Part shown: one piece after another, positions 16,857 to 28,000 of the stretch
Layout of the letters: every line of letters starts with the position of its first letter
Position numbering within the stretch: the stretch's first letter is position 1
Assembly: GCA_028872015.1 (NCBI GenBank)
Contig: JAGWLO010000027.1
Span: forward strand, 1 to 42,945
DNA length: 42,945 nt
Source: Burkholderiales bacterium
GTDB lineage: Bacteria > Pseudomonadota > Gammaproteobacteria > Burkholderiales > Burkholderiaceae_C
Reading direction: 5' to 3'
The notes under the pieces: generated by a model
What the model was told of the DNA's origin: nothing
Databases searched by the model: none
The model's input: the letters and a program-made list of their open reading frames with translations, nothing else
Translations under genes and position numbers: made by a program

Positions 16857-17815
16857 GCCTGGTTCCCCGCGATCGTGCTCATCACCGCCATCCGCACCGC
16901 GATGCCGAAGGTGACCTGCGGCAGGATCACGCTGTGGCGGCCGTCGGCCACCGCCGAATCGATCTCGACGCCGCGGTTGATCGGCCCCGGGTGCATCACG
17001 ATCGCGTCGGGCTTGGCGCGCGCCAGCTTCTCGGCCGTGAGGCCGAAGCTCTTGTAGTACTCGCCCGCGCTGGGCAGCACGGCGCCGGCCATGCGCTCGT
17101 TCTGCAGCCGCAGCATGATCACGACATCGGCGCCGGCGATGCCTTCGGCCAGGTCGTGGCACACGCGCACGCCCATCGCGGCCAGATCGCCCGGCACCAG
17201 CGTCTTGGGGCCGACGGCGCGGATCTCGGGCACGCCCAGCGTCGTCAGGCCGTGGATGTCGGAGCGCGCCACGCGCGAGTTGGCGATGTCGCCCACGATG
17301 GCCACCGTGAGCTGCGTGAAGTCGCGCTTGTAGTGGCGGATCGTGTACATGTCGAGCAGCCCCTGCGTGGGGTGCGCGTGGCGGCCGTCGCCGGCGTTGA
17401 CCACGTGCACGTGGGGTGCCACGTGCTGCGCGATCAGGTAGGGCGCGCCGCTCTCGGCATGGCGCACGATGAACATGTCGGCATGCATCGCCGAGAGGTT
17501 GGCGATGGTGTCGAGCAGGCTCTCGCCCTTGGCGGTGCTGCTGCGCGCGATGTCGAGGTTGATGACGTCGGCGCTCAGGCGCTTGGCCGCGATCTCGAAC
17601 GTGGTGCGGGTGCGGGTGCTGTTCTCGAAGAACAGGTTGAACACGCTCTTGCCGCGCAGCAGCGGCACCTTCTTGACGTCGCGATCGTTGACGCTGAGGA
17701 AGGTGCCCGCGGTGTCCAGGATCTGCGTCAGCACGGCGCGCGGCAGGCCCTCGATCGAGAGCAGGTGGATCAGCTCGCCATGCGCGTTGAGCTGCGGGTT
17801 GCGGCGCGACAGCAT
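16853..17815 (-). CDS. pyrB: Aspartate carbamoyltransferase catalytic subunit
   Basis: PyrB condenses carbamoyl phosphate with aspartate in the committed step of pyrimidine synthesis. The 320-residue protein has the carbamoyl-phosphate site STRTRTTFE, the [13 protein letters not shown] motif, and [12 protein letters not shown]. No pyrI regulatory-chain gene is present; pyrC' follows directly, as in dodecameric PyrB-PyrC' enzymes. It overlaps pyrR by one base (TGATG) and pyrC' by four (ATGA). Confidence 0.97.
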   Translation of the reverse strand: MLSRRNPQLNAHGELIHLLSIEGLPRAVLTQILDTAGTFLSVNDRDVKKVPLLRGKSVFNLFFENSTRTRTTFEIAAKRLSADVINLDIARSSTAKGESLLDTIANLSAMHADMFIVRHAESGAPYLIAQHVAPHVHVVNAGDGRHAHPTQGLLDMYTIRHYKRDFTQLTVAIVGDIANSRVARSDIHGLTTLGVPEIRAVGPKTLVPGDLAAMGVRVCHDLAEGIAGADVVIMLRLQNERMAGAVLPSAGEYYKSFGLTAEKLARAKPDAIVMHPGPINRGVEIDSAVADGRHSVILPQVTFGIAVRMAVMSTIAGNQA

Positions 17816-18318
17816 CAGGCGGCGGCCTCGGGCTCGAGGGTGAAGCTGAAGCGGCCGGCCGGGCTGCGCGCCAGCGACAGCCGCTGGGCCGCCGGCAGCA
17901 CCAGGCGCGCCGCGGCGAACGCCGCGGCCACCGGCAGCTCGCGCCCGCCGCGGTCGACCAGCACCGCCAGCTGCACGCTGGCCGGGCGGCCGAAATCGAA
18001 CAGCTCGTTGAGCACGGCGCGCAGGGTGCGGCCGGTGTAGAGCACGTCGTCGACGAGCACGATGTGGCGGCCGTCGATGGCGAACGGCAGCTGCGTGGCG
18101 CCGGTGCCCGCGGCCAGGCCGCGGGCGGAGAAATCGTCGCGGTGCAGCGTGCTCGAGATCACGCCGGGCGCCCCCGGCAGCTGCAGCTCGCACTGCAGCC
18201 GCTCGGCCAGCCAGGCGCCCCCCGACCAGATGCCCACGAGCACGCCACCCGGCCGCAGCAGGCCGCGCACGCCCTGCTGCAGCTCGTCGTACAGGGCTTC
18301 GGCGTCAAGCTGCAGCAT
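17815..18318 (-). CDS. pyrR: PyrR family uracil phosphoribosyltransferase / regulator
   Basis: PyrR is a phosphoribosyltransferase-fold protein that, in Gram-positive bacteria, controls pyr attenuation by binding mRNA and also has uracil phosphoribosyltransferase activity. The 167-residue protein has the PRPP loop [14 protein letters not shown] and the downstream [10 protein letters not shown] motif. I see no PyrR-binding anti-antiterminator structure before pyrB, because the genes overlap, so attenuation within this operon looks unlikely. Its start overlaps the end of ruvX by 14 bp. Confidence 0.94.
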   Translation of the reverse strand: MLQLDAEALYDELQQGVRGLLRPGGVLVGIWSGGAWLAERLQCELQLPGAPGVISSTLHRDDFSARGLAAGTGATQLPFAIDGRHIVLVDDVLYTGRTLRAVLNELFDFGRPASVQLAVLVDRGGRELPVAAAFAAARLVLPAAQRLSLARSPAGRFSFTLEPEAAA

Positions 18319-18709
18319 GGGCGCCGGCCGTGCGCAGGAACTGCTCGAGGATGAGGGCCGCGGCGGCCGCATCGGCATCGGCGGCCCCGGCCGCCAGCGC
18401 CTCGGTGGTGGTGTAGCGCTCGTCGACCTCGTGCACCACGAGGCCGAAGCGGCCGTGCAGCTGGCGCGCGAAGCGGCGCGCCCGCTGCGTGTTCTCGTGC
18501 GCCGCGCCGTCGGGGTGGAAGGGCACGCCGACGACCAGCGCATCGGGCTGCCACTCGGCCACCAGGGCGGCGATGGCGGCGAAACGCGCGTCGCCGGCGA
18601 CCGCCAGGGTCTTCAGCGGCTGCGCCACGCCCAGCCGGGTGCTGCCGAAGGCGACGCCGACCCGGCGTGCCCCGTAGTCGAAGGCGAGGAACGACCCCTC
18701 GCCCGTCAT
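18305..18709 (-). CDS. ruvX: Pre-16S rRNA nuclease / Holliday-junction resolvase-like YqgF (RuvX)
   Basis: YqgF is an RNase H-fold nuclease needed for 16S rRNA 5' end maturation. The 134-residue protein shows the first acidic strand FLAFDYGARRVGVA, the VVGVPFHPDG loop, and VDERYTTTEA with the second acidic site. The ATG overlaps the yqgE stop (ATGA), and its end overlaps pyrR. The yqgE-ruvX pair is conserved across proteobacteria. Confidence 0.95.
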   Translation of the reverse strand: MTGEGSFLAFDYGARRVGVAFGSTRLGVAQPLKTLAVAGDARFAAIAALVAEWQPDALVVGVPFHPDGAAHENTQRARRFARQLHGRFGLVVHEVDERYTTTEALAAGAADADAAAAALILEQFLRTAGAHAAA

Positions 18710-19287
18710 GCGTGCCCCGCCTCCTGCGACAGCATGTGCGGATCGATGCCCAGCAGCGACAGCGCGGTGTCGTAGCGGCGGTCGATCGGGGTGTCGAAGA
18801 TGACCTTGGGATCCGCATTCACGGTGAGCCAGCCGTTGCGCCCGAGTTCGTCCTCCAGCTGGCCCGCCTGCCAGCCGCTGTAGCCCAGCGTGATGAGCAC
18901 GCGCCGGGGGCCCGTGCCCTCGGACAGGGCCTCGAGCACGTCCTTGCTGGTGGTCATCTCCAGCCCGCCCGGCACCGACAGCGTGGAGTTGTAGTGCGCG
19001 TCGGGGTCGCCCAGCTTCTCGTGCAGCACGAAGCCGCGCTCGGTCTGCACCGGGCCGCCGAAGAACACCGGCTGCTCGGCCAGCTCCTCGCGGTCCAGGC
19101 TGAGCTCGACCTTCTCGAACAGCCTGCGCAGCTTGATGTCGATCGGCTTGTTGATGACCAGCCCCAGCGCACCCTTGTCGTTGTGCTCGCACAGGTAGAC
19201 CACGGTGCCGGCAAAGGTCTCGTCGACCATGCCCGGCATGGCGATCAGGAACTGGTTCGTGAGATCGATGCGGGAGCCGGCGGGCAT
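18706..19287 (-). CDS. yqgE: YqgE/AlgH family protein
   Basis: The family has a known fold but no settled biochemical function; in Pseudomonas AlgH affects alginate regulation. The 193-residue protein has typical sequences: LIAMPGMVDETFAGTVVYLCEHN, GALGLVINKP, VFFGGPVQTERGFVLH, and LGYSGWQAGQLEDEL. It is the first gene of the pyr-containing operon, diverging from phr with 35 bp between start codons. TACAAT sits 6 nt before the ATG and no Shine-Dalgarno is evident. Confidence 0.94.
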   Translation of the reverse strand: MPAGSRIDLTNQFLIAMPGMVDETFAGTVVYLCEHNDKGALGLVINKPIDIKLRRLFEKVELSLDREELAEQPVFFGGPVQTERGFVLHEKLGDPDAHYNSTLSVPGGLEMTTSKDVLEALSEGTGPRRVLITLGYSGWQAGQLEDELGRNGWLTVNADPKVIFDTPIDRRYDTALSLLGIDPHMLSQEAGHA

Positions 19288-19293
19288 GGCGGG

Positions 19294-19299
19294 ATTGTA
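19294..19299 (-). promoter_or_regulatory. Possible -10 element of the yqgE-ruvX-pyr operon
   Basis: TACAAT on the minus strand ends 6 nt before the yqgE ATG, so a transcript from it would begin at or beside the AUG. No convincing -35 lies 16-18 bp further upstream. Confidence 0.35.
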
Positions 19300-19322
19300 G
19301 TTCCGGGCCCAAACTCGGGGCC

Positions 19323-20813
19323 ATGCCCAAACCCCTCGACAAGGCCCTGGTCTGGCTGCGCCGCGACCTGCGCACCGACGACCACGCGGCGCTCCATCAC
19401 GCCCTGCGCGCGGCACGCCAGGTGTGGTGCGCCTTCGTGTTCGACCGCGCGATCCTCGACCCCCTGCTCGCCGTGGCCGGCGGCGCCCGGGACCGCCGGG
19501 TGGAGTTCATCCGCGACAGCCTGGTGGGCGTCGACGCCGAGCTGCGCGCGCTGGCGGCCTCGCACGGCGTCGCCGGCGCCGGCCTGCTGGTGCGCCACGG
19601 CTGGGCGCACGACGAGATCCCGGCGCTGGCGGCAGCGCTGGGCGTGCAGGCGGTGTACGCCAACCACGACGACGAGCCGGCGGCACTGGCGCGCGATGCC
19701 CGGGTGCGCGGCCGGCTGGCCGACCTCGGCGTGGCGCTGCACACCTCGAAAGACCACGTGGTGTTCGAGCGCGCCGAGTTGCTGACGCAGGGCGGCACGC
19801 CGTTCTCGGTCTACACGCCCTACAAGAACGCCTGGTTGCGTCGCGCCGACGACTTCTTTCTCGGTGCCTACCCGGTGGCCCGGCATGCCGCGGCGCTGGC
19901 GCCCCTGCCCGCCGAACGGTCCGGCGGCGTGCCGGCGCTGGCGGCGCTCGGCTTCGCGCCGACCAACCTGCACCAGCTGCGCCTGCCCAGCGGCCCGGCC
20001 GGCGCGCGCGAGCTGCTGGCCGACTTCCTGGGCCGCATCGACGCTTACCACGAGGCACGCGACTTGCCCGCGGTCAAGGGCCCGAGCTACCTGAGCACGC
20101 ACCTGCGCTTCGGCACCGTCTCGGTCCGGCGCCTGGCGCGCGAGGCGGCGCAGCGCGCCCGCGCCGGCTCGCGCGGCGCCGAGGTCTGGCTGTCCGAACT
20201 GATCTGGCGCGATTTCTACCACCAGGTGCTGCATCACCATCCGCGCGTCGTGACGCAGGCCTTCAAGCCCGAGTACGACCGCATCCGCTGGGAGCACGGC
20301 CAGGCCGCCGACGCGCGGTTCGCGGCCTGGTGCGAAGGCCGCACCGGCTACCCGCTGGTCGACGCCGCGATGCACCAGATCAACCAGACCGGCTACATGC
20401 ACAACCGGCTGCGCATGGTGGTGGCCAGCTTCCTGACGAAGGACCTGGGTCTGGACTGGCGGCGCGGCGAGGCCTATTTCGCGCGTCACCTGAACGACTT
20501 CGACCTCGCTGCCAACAATGGCGGCTGGCAATGGGCTGCCTCCAGCGGCTGCGATGCGCAGCCCTACTTCCGCATCTTCAACCCGGTCACGCAGAGCCAG
20601 AAGTTCGACCCCGAGGGCCGCTTCATCCGGCGCTACCTGCCGGCGCTGGCGCGGCTGCCCGACAAGCTCGTCCACGCGCCGTGGCTGGCCCGTCCGGTGG
20701 ACCTGGCCGCGGCCGGCCTGACGCTGGGCACCGACTACCCGCTGCCGGTGGTGCAGCACGAAGCGGCCCGTGCCGCCACGCTGGCACGCTACGCCGTGGT
20801 CAAGGGCGGGTGA
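19323..20813 (+). CDS. phrB: Deoxyribodipyrimidine photolyase (cryptochrome/photolyase family)
   Basis: Photolyases split UV-induced cyclobutane pyrimidine dimers using light. The 496-residue protein has the N-terminal alpha/beta domain starting ALVWLRRDLRTDDHAAL and the helical FAD domain. The latter includes LRFGTVSVRRLAR, SELIWRDFYHQVLHHHPRVV, YPLVDAAMHQINQTGYMHNR and RLRMVVASFLTKDLGLDW. The spacing and the NDFDLAANNGGWQWAASSGCDAQPY region fit class I CPD photolyases. The ATG is divergent from yqgE. It converges on the diguanylate cyclase gene. Confidence 0.96.
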   Translation: MPKPLDKALVWLRRDLRTDDHAALHHALRAARQVWCAFVFDRAILDPLLAVAGGARDRRVEFIRDSLVGVDAELRALAASHGVAGAGLLVRHGWAHDEIPALAAALGVQAVYANHDDEPAALARDARVRGRLADLGVALHTSKDHVVFERAELLTQGGTPFSVYTPYKNAWLRRADDFFLGAYPVARHAAALAPLPAERSGGVPALAALGFAPTNLHQLRLPSGPAGARELLADFLGRIDAYHEARDLPAVKGPSYLSTHLRFGTVSVRRLAREAAQRARAGSRGAEVWLSELIWRDFYHQVLHHHPRVVTQAFKPEYDRIRWEHGQAADARFAAWCEGRTGYPLVDAAMHQINQTGYMHNRLRMVVASFLTKDLGLDWRRGEAYFARHLNDFDLAANNGGWQWAASSGCDAQPYFRIFNPVTQSQKFDPEGRFIRRYLPALARLPDKLVHAPWLARPVDLAAAGLTLGTDYPLPVVQHEAARAATLARYAVVKGG

Positions 20814-20823
20814 GCAGGCCGGC

Positions 20824-20837
20824 GTCGGGAACCCGAC
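20824..20837. terminator. Candidate short hairpin between convergent genes
   Basis: GTCGGGAACCCGAC forms a short perfect inverted repeat midway in the 40-bp gap between phr and the diguanylate cyclase gene. It lacks a T-tract and its loop is small, so it is only a weak terminator candidate. Confidence 0.3.
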
Positions 20838-20853
20838 CGGGCGCCCAGGCCGG

Positions 20854-21888
20854 TCAGAACAGCTCGACGTCGCTGCCGCGGTCGGCTTCGGCCAGCAGGC
20901 CCGCGGCCACCAGCGCGGCGTGGCTCTGCACCTGGTTGCGGCCGTTCTGCTTGGCATAGTAGACGGCGCGGTCGGCGCGGTCGAAGGCCACGGTGGGCGC
21001 CTCGCCAGGCCGCAGCGCCGTGAAGCCGACGCTGACCGTGATGCGGCCCACCTGCGGGAACGCATAGCCGGCCACGTTGGCGCGCAGGCGCTCGAAGGCG
21101 GCCGCCGCGTCGACGTCGCTGCCGCAGTGCATCAGCACCACGAACTCTTCGCCGCCGAAGCGGTACAGGTGGTCCTGGAAGCGGAAGCTGCTGCGCATCA
21201 GGCGCGCCATCAGCAGCAGCACCTCGTCGCCGATGAGATGGCCGCAGGTGTCGTTGACGCGCTTGAAGTGGTCGATGTCGATCAGCCCGAGCCAGGGGTC
21301 GCCGCGGGTGTAGCCGCGTCGCGCCTGGTCGCCAGCCGGCGCATCGTCGGCCGGCGCCGGCTCGCGCAGCGCCGTGCGCAGGAAGTACTCGTCGAAGGTC
21401 TTGCGGTTGAGCAGGCCGGTGAGCGGGTCGCGCTCGCCGGCGTCCAGCAGGCCGGCGAAGTTGCGGTAGATGCGCAGGATGCTGCCCACCAGCCGCATCT
21501 CGGGCAAGGCCAGCGGCTGGCGGGTGGCGATCTCGAGCACGCCCAGCGGCTCGCGATCGCTGGCCAGCGGAAAGTAGGCCAGCGCCGGCATGCCCGCGAC
21601 GGTCAGCGGCCGCTGGCGCTGCCAGCAGGCCAGGCGGTCGGGCTGCGCCGCCAGCGGGGGCAGGCGGTCCAGCGGCGTCCACACCGGGTCGGCGACCGGC
21701 GTGCCGTCGCCCGGGCCGAGCCGGGCGCGCGTGAGCCAGTGCTGGGCACCGGGCTCGCCCACGCAGCGGTAGATGCCCACCGCGTGCGGGCGCAGCAGGT
21801 CTTTCAGCGCGCCGACGAGGGTGACGTCGACGAGATCACGGTCGCGGCAGCCCGTGAGTTCGGCCAGATGTTCCACCACCCGAGACAT
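20854..21888 (-). CDS. GAF-GGDEF diguanylate cyclase
   Basis: The 344-residue protein has an N-terminal GAF-like sensory region (about residues 15-150) and a C-terminal GGDEF domain (about 175-335). The active site RFGGEEF (GGEEF at about 245-249) is intact, and RFQD five residues earlier matches the RxxD product-inhibition site. The DPLTGLLNRKTFDEY start and LIDIDHFKRVND motif are canonical, so synthesis of cyclic-di-GMP is expected. No membrane segment is visible. I start at MSRVVEHLAEL rather than 13 codons upstream. It follows chpA by 121 bp and may belong to the Pil-Chp transcription unit. Confidence 0.95.
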   Translation of the reverse strand: MSRVVEHLAELTGCRDRDLVDVTLVGALKDLLRPHAVGIYRCVGEPGAQHWLTRARLGPGDGTPVADPVWTPLDRLPPLAAQPDRLACWQRQRPLTVAGMPALAYFPLASDREPLGVLEIATRQPLALPEMRLVGSILRIYRNFAGLLDAGERDPLTGLLNRKTFDEYFLRTALREPAPADDAPAGDQARRGYTRGDPWLGLIDIDHFKRVNDTCGHLIGDEVLLLMARLMRSSFRFQDHLYRFGGEEFVVLMHCGSDVDAAAAFERLRANVAGYAFPQVGRITVSVGFTALRPGEAPTVAFDRADRAVYYAKQNGRNQVQSHAALVAAGLLAEADRGSDVELF

Positions 21889-22009
21889 CGCAGTTCGCCC
21901 GCCCCGATCCTTTGCACCCTGCCCCAACGAACCCGAGGATTGTCGCCGCCGCAGGGGTCGGTCGGTCCGCGGGTCTGCCCGCAGCCGCCGCTCAGCGCGT
22001 CACAGGCGC

Positions 22010-25000
22010 TCAGGCCGGGATGTCGGCCCCGGCGAAGCGAGCCACCAGGGCCAGCAGCTCTTCTTCGGCATACGGCTTGCCGAGGTAATGGGCCACGCCC
22101 AATTCGGCGGCGTAGTCGCGGTGCTTCTGCGCGATGCGCGAGGTGATCATCACCACCGGCAGGCCCGCCAGCGCCGGATCGGCGCGGACGTTGCGCACGA
22201 GGTCGAAACCGTCCATGCGCGGCATCTCGATGTCCGACAGCAGCACCGCCGGCCGCTCGCCGGCCAGACGCTCCAGCGCCTCGAGCCCGTCCTTGGCGGT
22301 GACGACGCGGTAGCCCTCGCGCAGCAGCAGGCGCTGTGTCACGCGGCGCACGGTGAGCGAGTCGTCGACCACCATCACCAGCGCCGCCGGCGGCGCGACG
22401 GGCAGCTCGGGCGCGGCCGGCGCAGGCTCGGCACCGGCGCCGGCCGGCCCGCCCCGCGCGGCCTGCGCGTACAGCGTGGCCAGCGCCACCGGGTTGTAGA
22501 TCAGCGCCGCGGCCCCCGACGGCAGCAGCGTCACGCCCACCAGGCCCGGCAGCCGCGCCAGCTGCGGACCGACGTTCTTGACCACCACCTCCTGGTTGCC
22601 CAGCACCTCGTCGACATGCACCGCCACCCGCTGGGCGGCGCTGCGCACCACGATCACGTTCTGCGCCCGCTCGCCGGGCGCCGCCGGCCCGCCGGCCTGC
22701 AGCAGCGCGCCGAGCCAGAAGAACGGCATCGACTCGCCCGCGTACGCGTACCGGCCACTGGCGTAGGCGGCCGCGATCTCGGCCGCCGGCACGCGGCGCA
22801 CGATCTCCACCAGCGGCGCCGGCAGCGCCACCTGCATCGACCCGCAGCGCAGCATCACGATCTGCGTCACCGCTGTCGTCAGCGGCAGCAGCAGGCGAAA
22901 GCGCGTGCCGCGGCCCGGCTCGCTGAAGGTCTCGATGCGGCCGCCCAGGGCCTGGACTTCGGCCCGCACCACGTCCAGACCGACGCCGCGGCCGGCCAGC
23001 TCGGTCACCGCGCTGGCGGTGCTGAAGCCGGGCGCGTAGATGAACTCCGACAGCGCGGCCTCGCCGATGCTGGCGTCGGCGGCGAGCAGGCCGCGCTCGA
23101 CCGCGCGCTGGCGGATGCGCATGAAGTCCAGGCCGCCGCCGTCGTCGGCGAACTCGATCGCGACCTCGTTGCCCACCTGCGCCACCGTGATCGTGATCCG
23201 GCCGGTGGCGTCCTTGCCGCGCTCGGCGCGCAGCGGCGCCGGCTCGATGCCGTGGGCCACGCAGTTGCGCAGCAGGTGCTCGAAGGCGCCGACCATGCGC
23301 TCGAGCACGCCGCGGTCGATCTCGATCGCGCCGCCGACGATGTCCACGCGCACCGGCCGGTCGGTGTCCTTGGCGGCCTGGCGTGCGGTGCGGTACAGGC
23401 GCTCGGCCAGGCTCTCGAACTCGACCATGCGCGTGCGCAGCAGATCGTCCTGCAGCTCGCGCGTGAGCCGCGCCTGCGCCGCCAGCTCGTCCTCGGCCGA
23501 CTGCAGCGTGCGCTGCAGGCTGCGCTGCAACGTGGCGACGTCGTTGACCGACTCGGCCATGAAGCGCGTGAGCTCCTGGAAGCGCGTGAAGCGGTCCATC
23601 TCGAGCGGGTCGAAGCCCTGCGCCGAGGCCTTGGCCGCCTCGATGCGCGAGCTGATCTGCGTCTCGGCCTGCAGCTCGATGTCGCGCAGCTGGCGGCGCA
23701 GGCGCTCGAGGCTGTCGCTGAGCTCGCCCAGCGAGCCCTGCAGCTGCTTGACGTTGCTGTCGATGCGCGCGCGCGCGATGCTCACCTCGCCGGCCTGGTT
23801 GACCATGCGGTCGAGCAGCCCGGCGCGCACGCGCACCACCGCGTTGCCGGGGCTGGCGCGCTCGGCCGCCGCCGCTGCGGTCGCGCCGTCGCCGGCGAAG
23901 CGGCGCCAGTCGATGACGGGCAGCGCCGCCTTGGGGGCCGCTTCGTCCTCCGTTGGGAGCGCTGCGGCCTCTGCCGCCTCCGCGACCTCTGCAGGCTCGG
24001 CGGGCTCGGCGGGCGGGACGGCTGCGACCGGCACGGCCACCGAAGACGCGGACGGTGCCACGGCGGCTTCGGCGTCGAGCTCGACCGCCTCGGCGGCCGG
24101 GGCAGCAGCCGGGGCGGCAAGCGGCGTGGCGGGCGGCACGGACGGCGCGGGCCGCCGGCGCAGACCATCGAACGCAGCGCCCATGGCATCGGAGCGCGCC
24201 AGCAGCGGATCGATGTCGGCCGCCAGCGCGTCGCCGCGGGCCGCCAGGGCCTCGATCTCGGTCTCCAGCCGGTGCGCCATCTCGCCCAGCCGCATTGCGC
24301 CGGCCAGGCGGGCGCCGCCCTTCAGCGTGTGCAGCGTGCGCATGCAGGCCATCGCCGCACCGGGGTCGCCCGGCCGGCCGTGCCACTCGCGCAGGCGCGA
24401 TTGCAGCTGGGGCAGCAGCTCTTCGGCCTCTTCCTCGAAGATCGGGAACAGCTCGGTGTCGATGACGTCGATGGCGTCGATGGCATCCATGTCGTCGGCA
24501 CCGGCTTGGGCCGCGGCATCGGCTGCGACATCGGCGTCGGCCTCGGGCAGCGCAGCCTCGGGTGCCGACAGCGGGGCCGCCGGCCCGGGCGAGAGCTGGT
24601 CGTCCGCCGCCGGCTCCTCGGCCAGCGGCGCCAGCGGCAGCCGCTCGTGCGCGGCCAGCCGGTCCATCAAGCCCGGCTCGACCTGGCGCAGGAAGCCGGC
24701 CGCGAACTGGTGCAACAGGCGCCGGATCTCGTCGGCCGCAGCGCTGAACAGCGCGGGCTCGCCGGCGCGGCCCACGCCCTGGCTGCGCGAGCGCTGCAGC
24801 GCGTGCTCGAGCGCACGCGCCAGCGCCGACAGCTCGCCGTAGCCGACCGTGGCCGAGCTGCCGGCCAGCGAATGCGCCAGCGCCTCGCTGCTCTCGGGCA
24901 CGGGGTGGCGCTCGTGCTCGTGCGCCCACTCGGCCAGCTCGATGCCGAGCCGGCGCGACAGCTCGTCGGCTTCGTTGAGGTAGATGTTGAACAGCGGGAT

Positions 25001-28000
25001 GCTGATGCGCAGCGGGCCGATGCGCTTGACCTGCTCTTCGTCGCCCAGGACGGGCTCGGTCGCGAACTCGGGGTCGGGGGCTGGCGGGGCCGCAGGCGCC
25101 GCCTCGGGCGCCGCGGGGGCGTCGAACAGGCCGGGCAGATCGGCGAGGTCGATCTCGTGCGTCTCGCCTTCGGGCACGGGCGACGCCGCGGAGGGTGGTT
25201 CGGCCGGGGCCTGGGACGGCATTTCAGCCGGCAGCTCGGGCAGCGGCAGCGGGCCGAGTTCGAGATCGGCCTGGCTGGGCAGATCGGGCACGCGCTGGTC
25301 CAGCGCCGGCAGATCGGACGGCGGCGGATCGAGCGGGCCGAGGTCGAACTCGAACGCCAGGCCGGCCTCCACCGGCGCTTCGGGCGGCAGCGTCGGCTCG
25401 AAACCGCGGATGAGAAAGTCGGTGCTGGCGAAATCGGTGCTGGCGTCGAACCCGGAGGCGGCCAGCGACGGCTCGGCGCCGGGCCCGGGTTCGAACATCG
25501 GCGCCGGCGCTGCGTCGAGCGCCGGCTCGAAGTCCGGTTCCAGCCCTGGTTCAGGTGCCGGCTGCGGCGGCAACTCGGGCGGCAGCTCGAAGCCCAGGCC
25601 GATGATGCCCGGCGCAGCGCCGTCACCCGCGCCGGGGTGCGGCGCGGCCGTGGCCGCAGCCGCGGCCTGCACCGGCACCGCCGGCAGCACGATGGCAGGG
25701 GCGAGCTGGCCGTCGCGCAAGGCGTCGGCGGCTCGCACCACGTCGGTGGCCCGGTGGCCGCGCGGGGCGCCGCTGGCGATGGCCTCGGTCCAGTCGCCCA
25801 GGTAGGCCAGCGCCTCGGTGGTGAGCTGGCGCAGCGGGCCGTCGAGCCGCGGCGCCGCCGCCAGGCGCGCGTTGTAGAGCTGCTCGCAGGCCCAAGCGGC
25901 GTCGCCGAAGTCGCGCAGGCCGACCATGCGCGAGCTGCCCTTGAGGGTGTGGAAGGCGCGCCGCACGGCCGTCAGGTCGCCCGCGTGGTCGGGCGTTTCA
26001 GCCAGGCGCTGCAGCGCGGCGTGGGCTTCGGCGACGACCTCGCGCGCTTCCTCGATGAAGATCTCGCGCATCTCGGCGTCGTCTTCGAGCCCGGTGTCGC
26101 CGGGCGGCGCGGTCCGGGCCGGCGGGATCGGTGCCGACACCGGCACCGCTGGCGGTGCCGGGGGCGCCAGCCCCGCCACCGCCTGCGCCAGCTCGGCGCG
26201 CACGGCGTGCCGGGCGGCCTCGTCCGGGCCCAGCAGGGCGGCGCGGGCCTGGCCCAGCAGGCGCGCCAGGTCGGCCTGGTCGGCGGCCACGGCGCGCTGC
26301 GCCAGCGGCGCCAGGCGCTCGGCCAGCGCGGCGTCGGTCAGCCCCGGCGCGGTGGCCAGGGCCTGCAACTGCTCGAGCAGCGTCGCGCCACCGGCCGCAG
26401 GGGCGGCCGCGGACGGCGCCGGCGCGACCGCTGCGGGGTCGGCGGCGGGGTCGAGGGCGGCGAACACCGAGACGCGCTCGCTCTGGCCCATCACCGCACT
26501 CAGCGCACCGCTGGCGGGGTCGTAGCGGAACAGCGATTTCGCCAGCCCCGGCTGCACGCTGAGCATGTCGATCAGGAAGCTGAGCGCGCCCAGGTTGTCG
26601 GCCAGGCGGTCGAAGGTGCCGGTCTGGATGGCGCGCTGCGGCTCGACCTCGGTCTGCACCAGCGCGTCGACCTCGTCGCGCATGTGCAGCACGGCGGCCG
26701 AGCCCTGGTCCAGGCCCAGCACCGAGAGCACGCCGCGCATGGCCGACAGCTGCGCCGGCACCGGAATGAGCAGCTGGCGCTGCGCCGGATCGCGGAAGTA
26801 CTGGTCGATCTGCTTCTCGATTTCGGACAGCGAGGCCCGCAGCTCCTGCACGACGCTGCCCATGGTCTGGCGGTCGGAGACGCGGCGGTACAGCTCCTCC
26901 ATCCAGCCGTCGAGTGGGTGCGGCTCGGCGCCGCCACGCACCTCGTCGATGCGCGCGGCCAGACGCTGCACGCGCTCGGCCAGGGCCGGGTGGTCGAACT
27001 CGCCGTCCTCGAGCGAGGCGTCCAGGTACAGCACGGCGGTGGCGACTTCCATCGCCAGCGCCGGCGCGGGCGCCGCACCGGCGCCCACCGTCTGCGCCGC
27101 CGCGGCCTGCAGCGAGGCGGCGAGAACATCGCCGTGCGGGAACAGGCGTTGCAGCGAGTCGCCGACCAGGCTGAACTGCTCGGCCAGCCCCCCCAGGCGG
27201 TGCAGCTCGCCGCCGGCCACCGCCGACCAGGAGTCCTTCACCGCGGCCACGCGCTTGCGCGCCAGCGCCAGCAGCGCCGGGTCGAAACGGCCCAGGCGCG
27301 CGGTCTCGTAGTCGACCGGCAGGCCGTCGTCCAGGTGCCAGGCGCGGCGCACCGCGGCCAGGCGCGGCGCCGGCACCTCGGCCGTGGGCGGCTGCGACTG
27401 GGCGCAGAAGAACAGCAGGTCCTGCGCCAGGCGCTCGGAGACCTCGGCGCCGCCGCGCACCTGGCCGCGCAGCTGCGCCATCAGGCGCGAGGCGACGCGC
27501 TTGACGTGCACGTCGGACGCCAGCAGGCCCTCGGCCTGGGCCTCGAACACGGCCGCCCCGAGCTGCCAGAACGTGGCCTGGTGCGGCGCCGGCGCGGCAG
27601 CGTCGCGCGCCCCGGCGCCCAGACTCGCGCAGAGCTCGCTCATGCGCGCCAGCGCGGCGCGCCCGGGTTCGCGCATCAGGGCCAGCGCCAGCGTCTCCAT
27701 CTCGCCGCGCGCGGCGTCGTCAGCGGGGCGCGGCCGGGCCGCGGGGTCGGGCGGAAGCGCGCGCCATTGCCAGTCGGGCTTCCAGAGGTCGGCCGGATGG
27801 ATGCGATCGGCCCCCGCCAGCTGCTGCACCGCGCGGTACTGCGGAAACAGCATCAGCGGCGAGACCGGCTTGCCGGCTAGCCGGCGGCCCAGGAAGTCGA
27901 GCAGCGCGAAGGACGCGCGTTCCACCGTGTCCACCGCCGCGGCGTCGAGCAGCGCCGGCCGCGCGGCCATGCGCTGCACCGCCGATTCGCTGGCCCGCAG

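Noticed and set aside
21971..22010. GC-rich inverted repeats after the chpA stop, considered as a terminator
   Set aside because: Stems are only about 5 bp, there is no T-tract, and one includes the stop codon; such pairs are common by chance in this composition.
25411..25447. Direct repeat in chpA encoding STDFASTDF
   Set aside because: It is a two-copy short repeat in a low-complexity linker, too small to be a functional repeat array or CRISPR.
21773..27880. A 2035-codon open frame antisense to chpA
   Set aside because: Its Arg/His/Gln-rich, domain-free translation is a shadow of the GC-rich third codon positions of chpA, which has clear motifs throughout.
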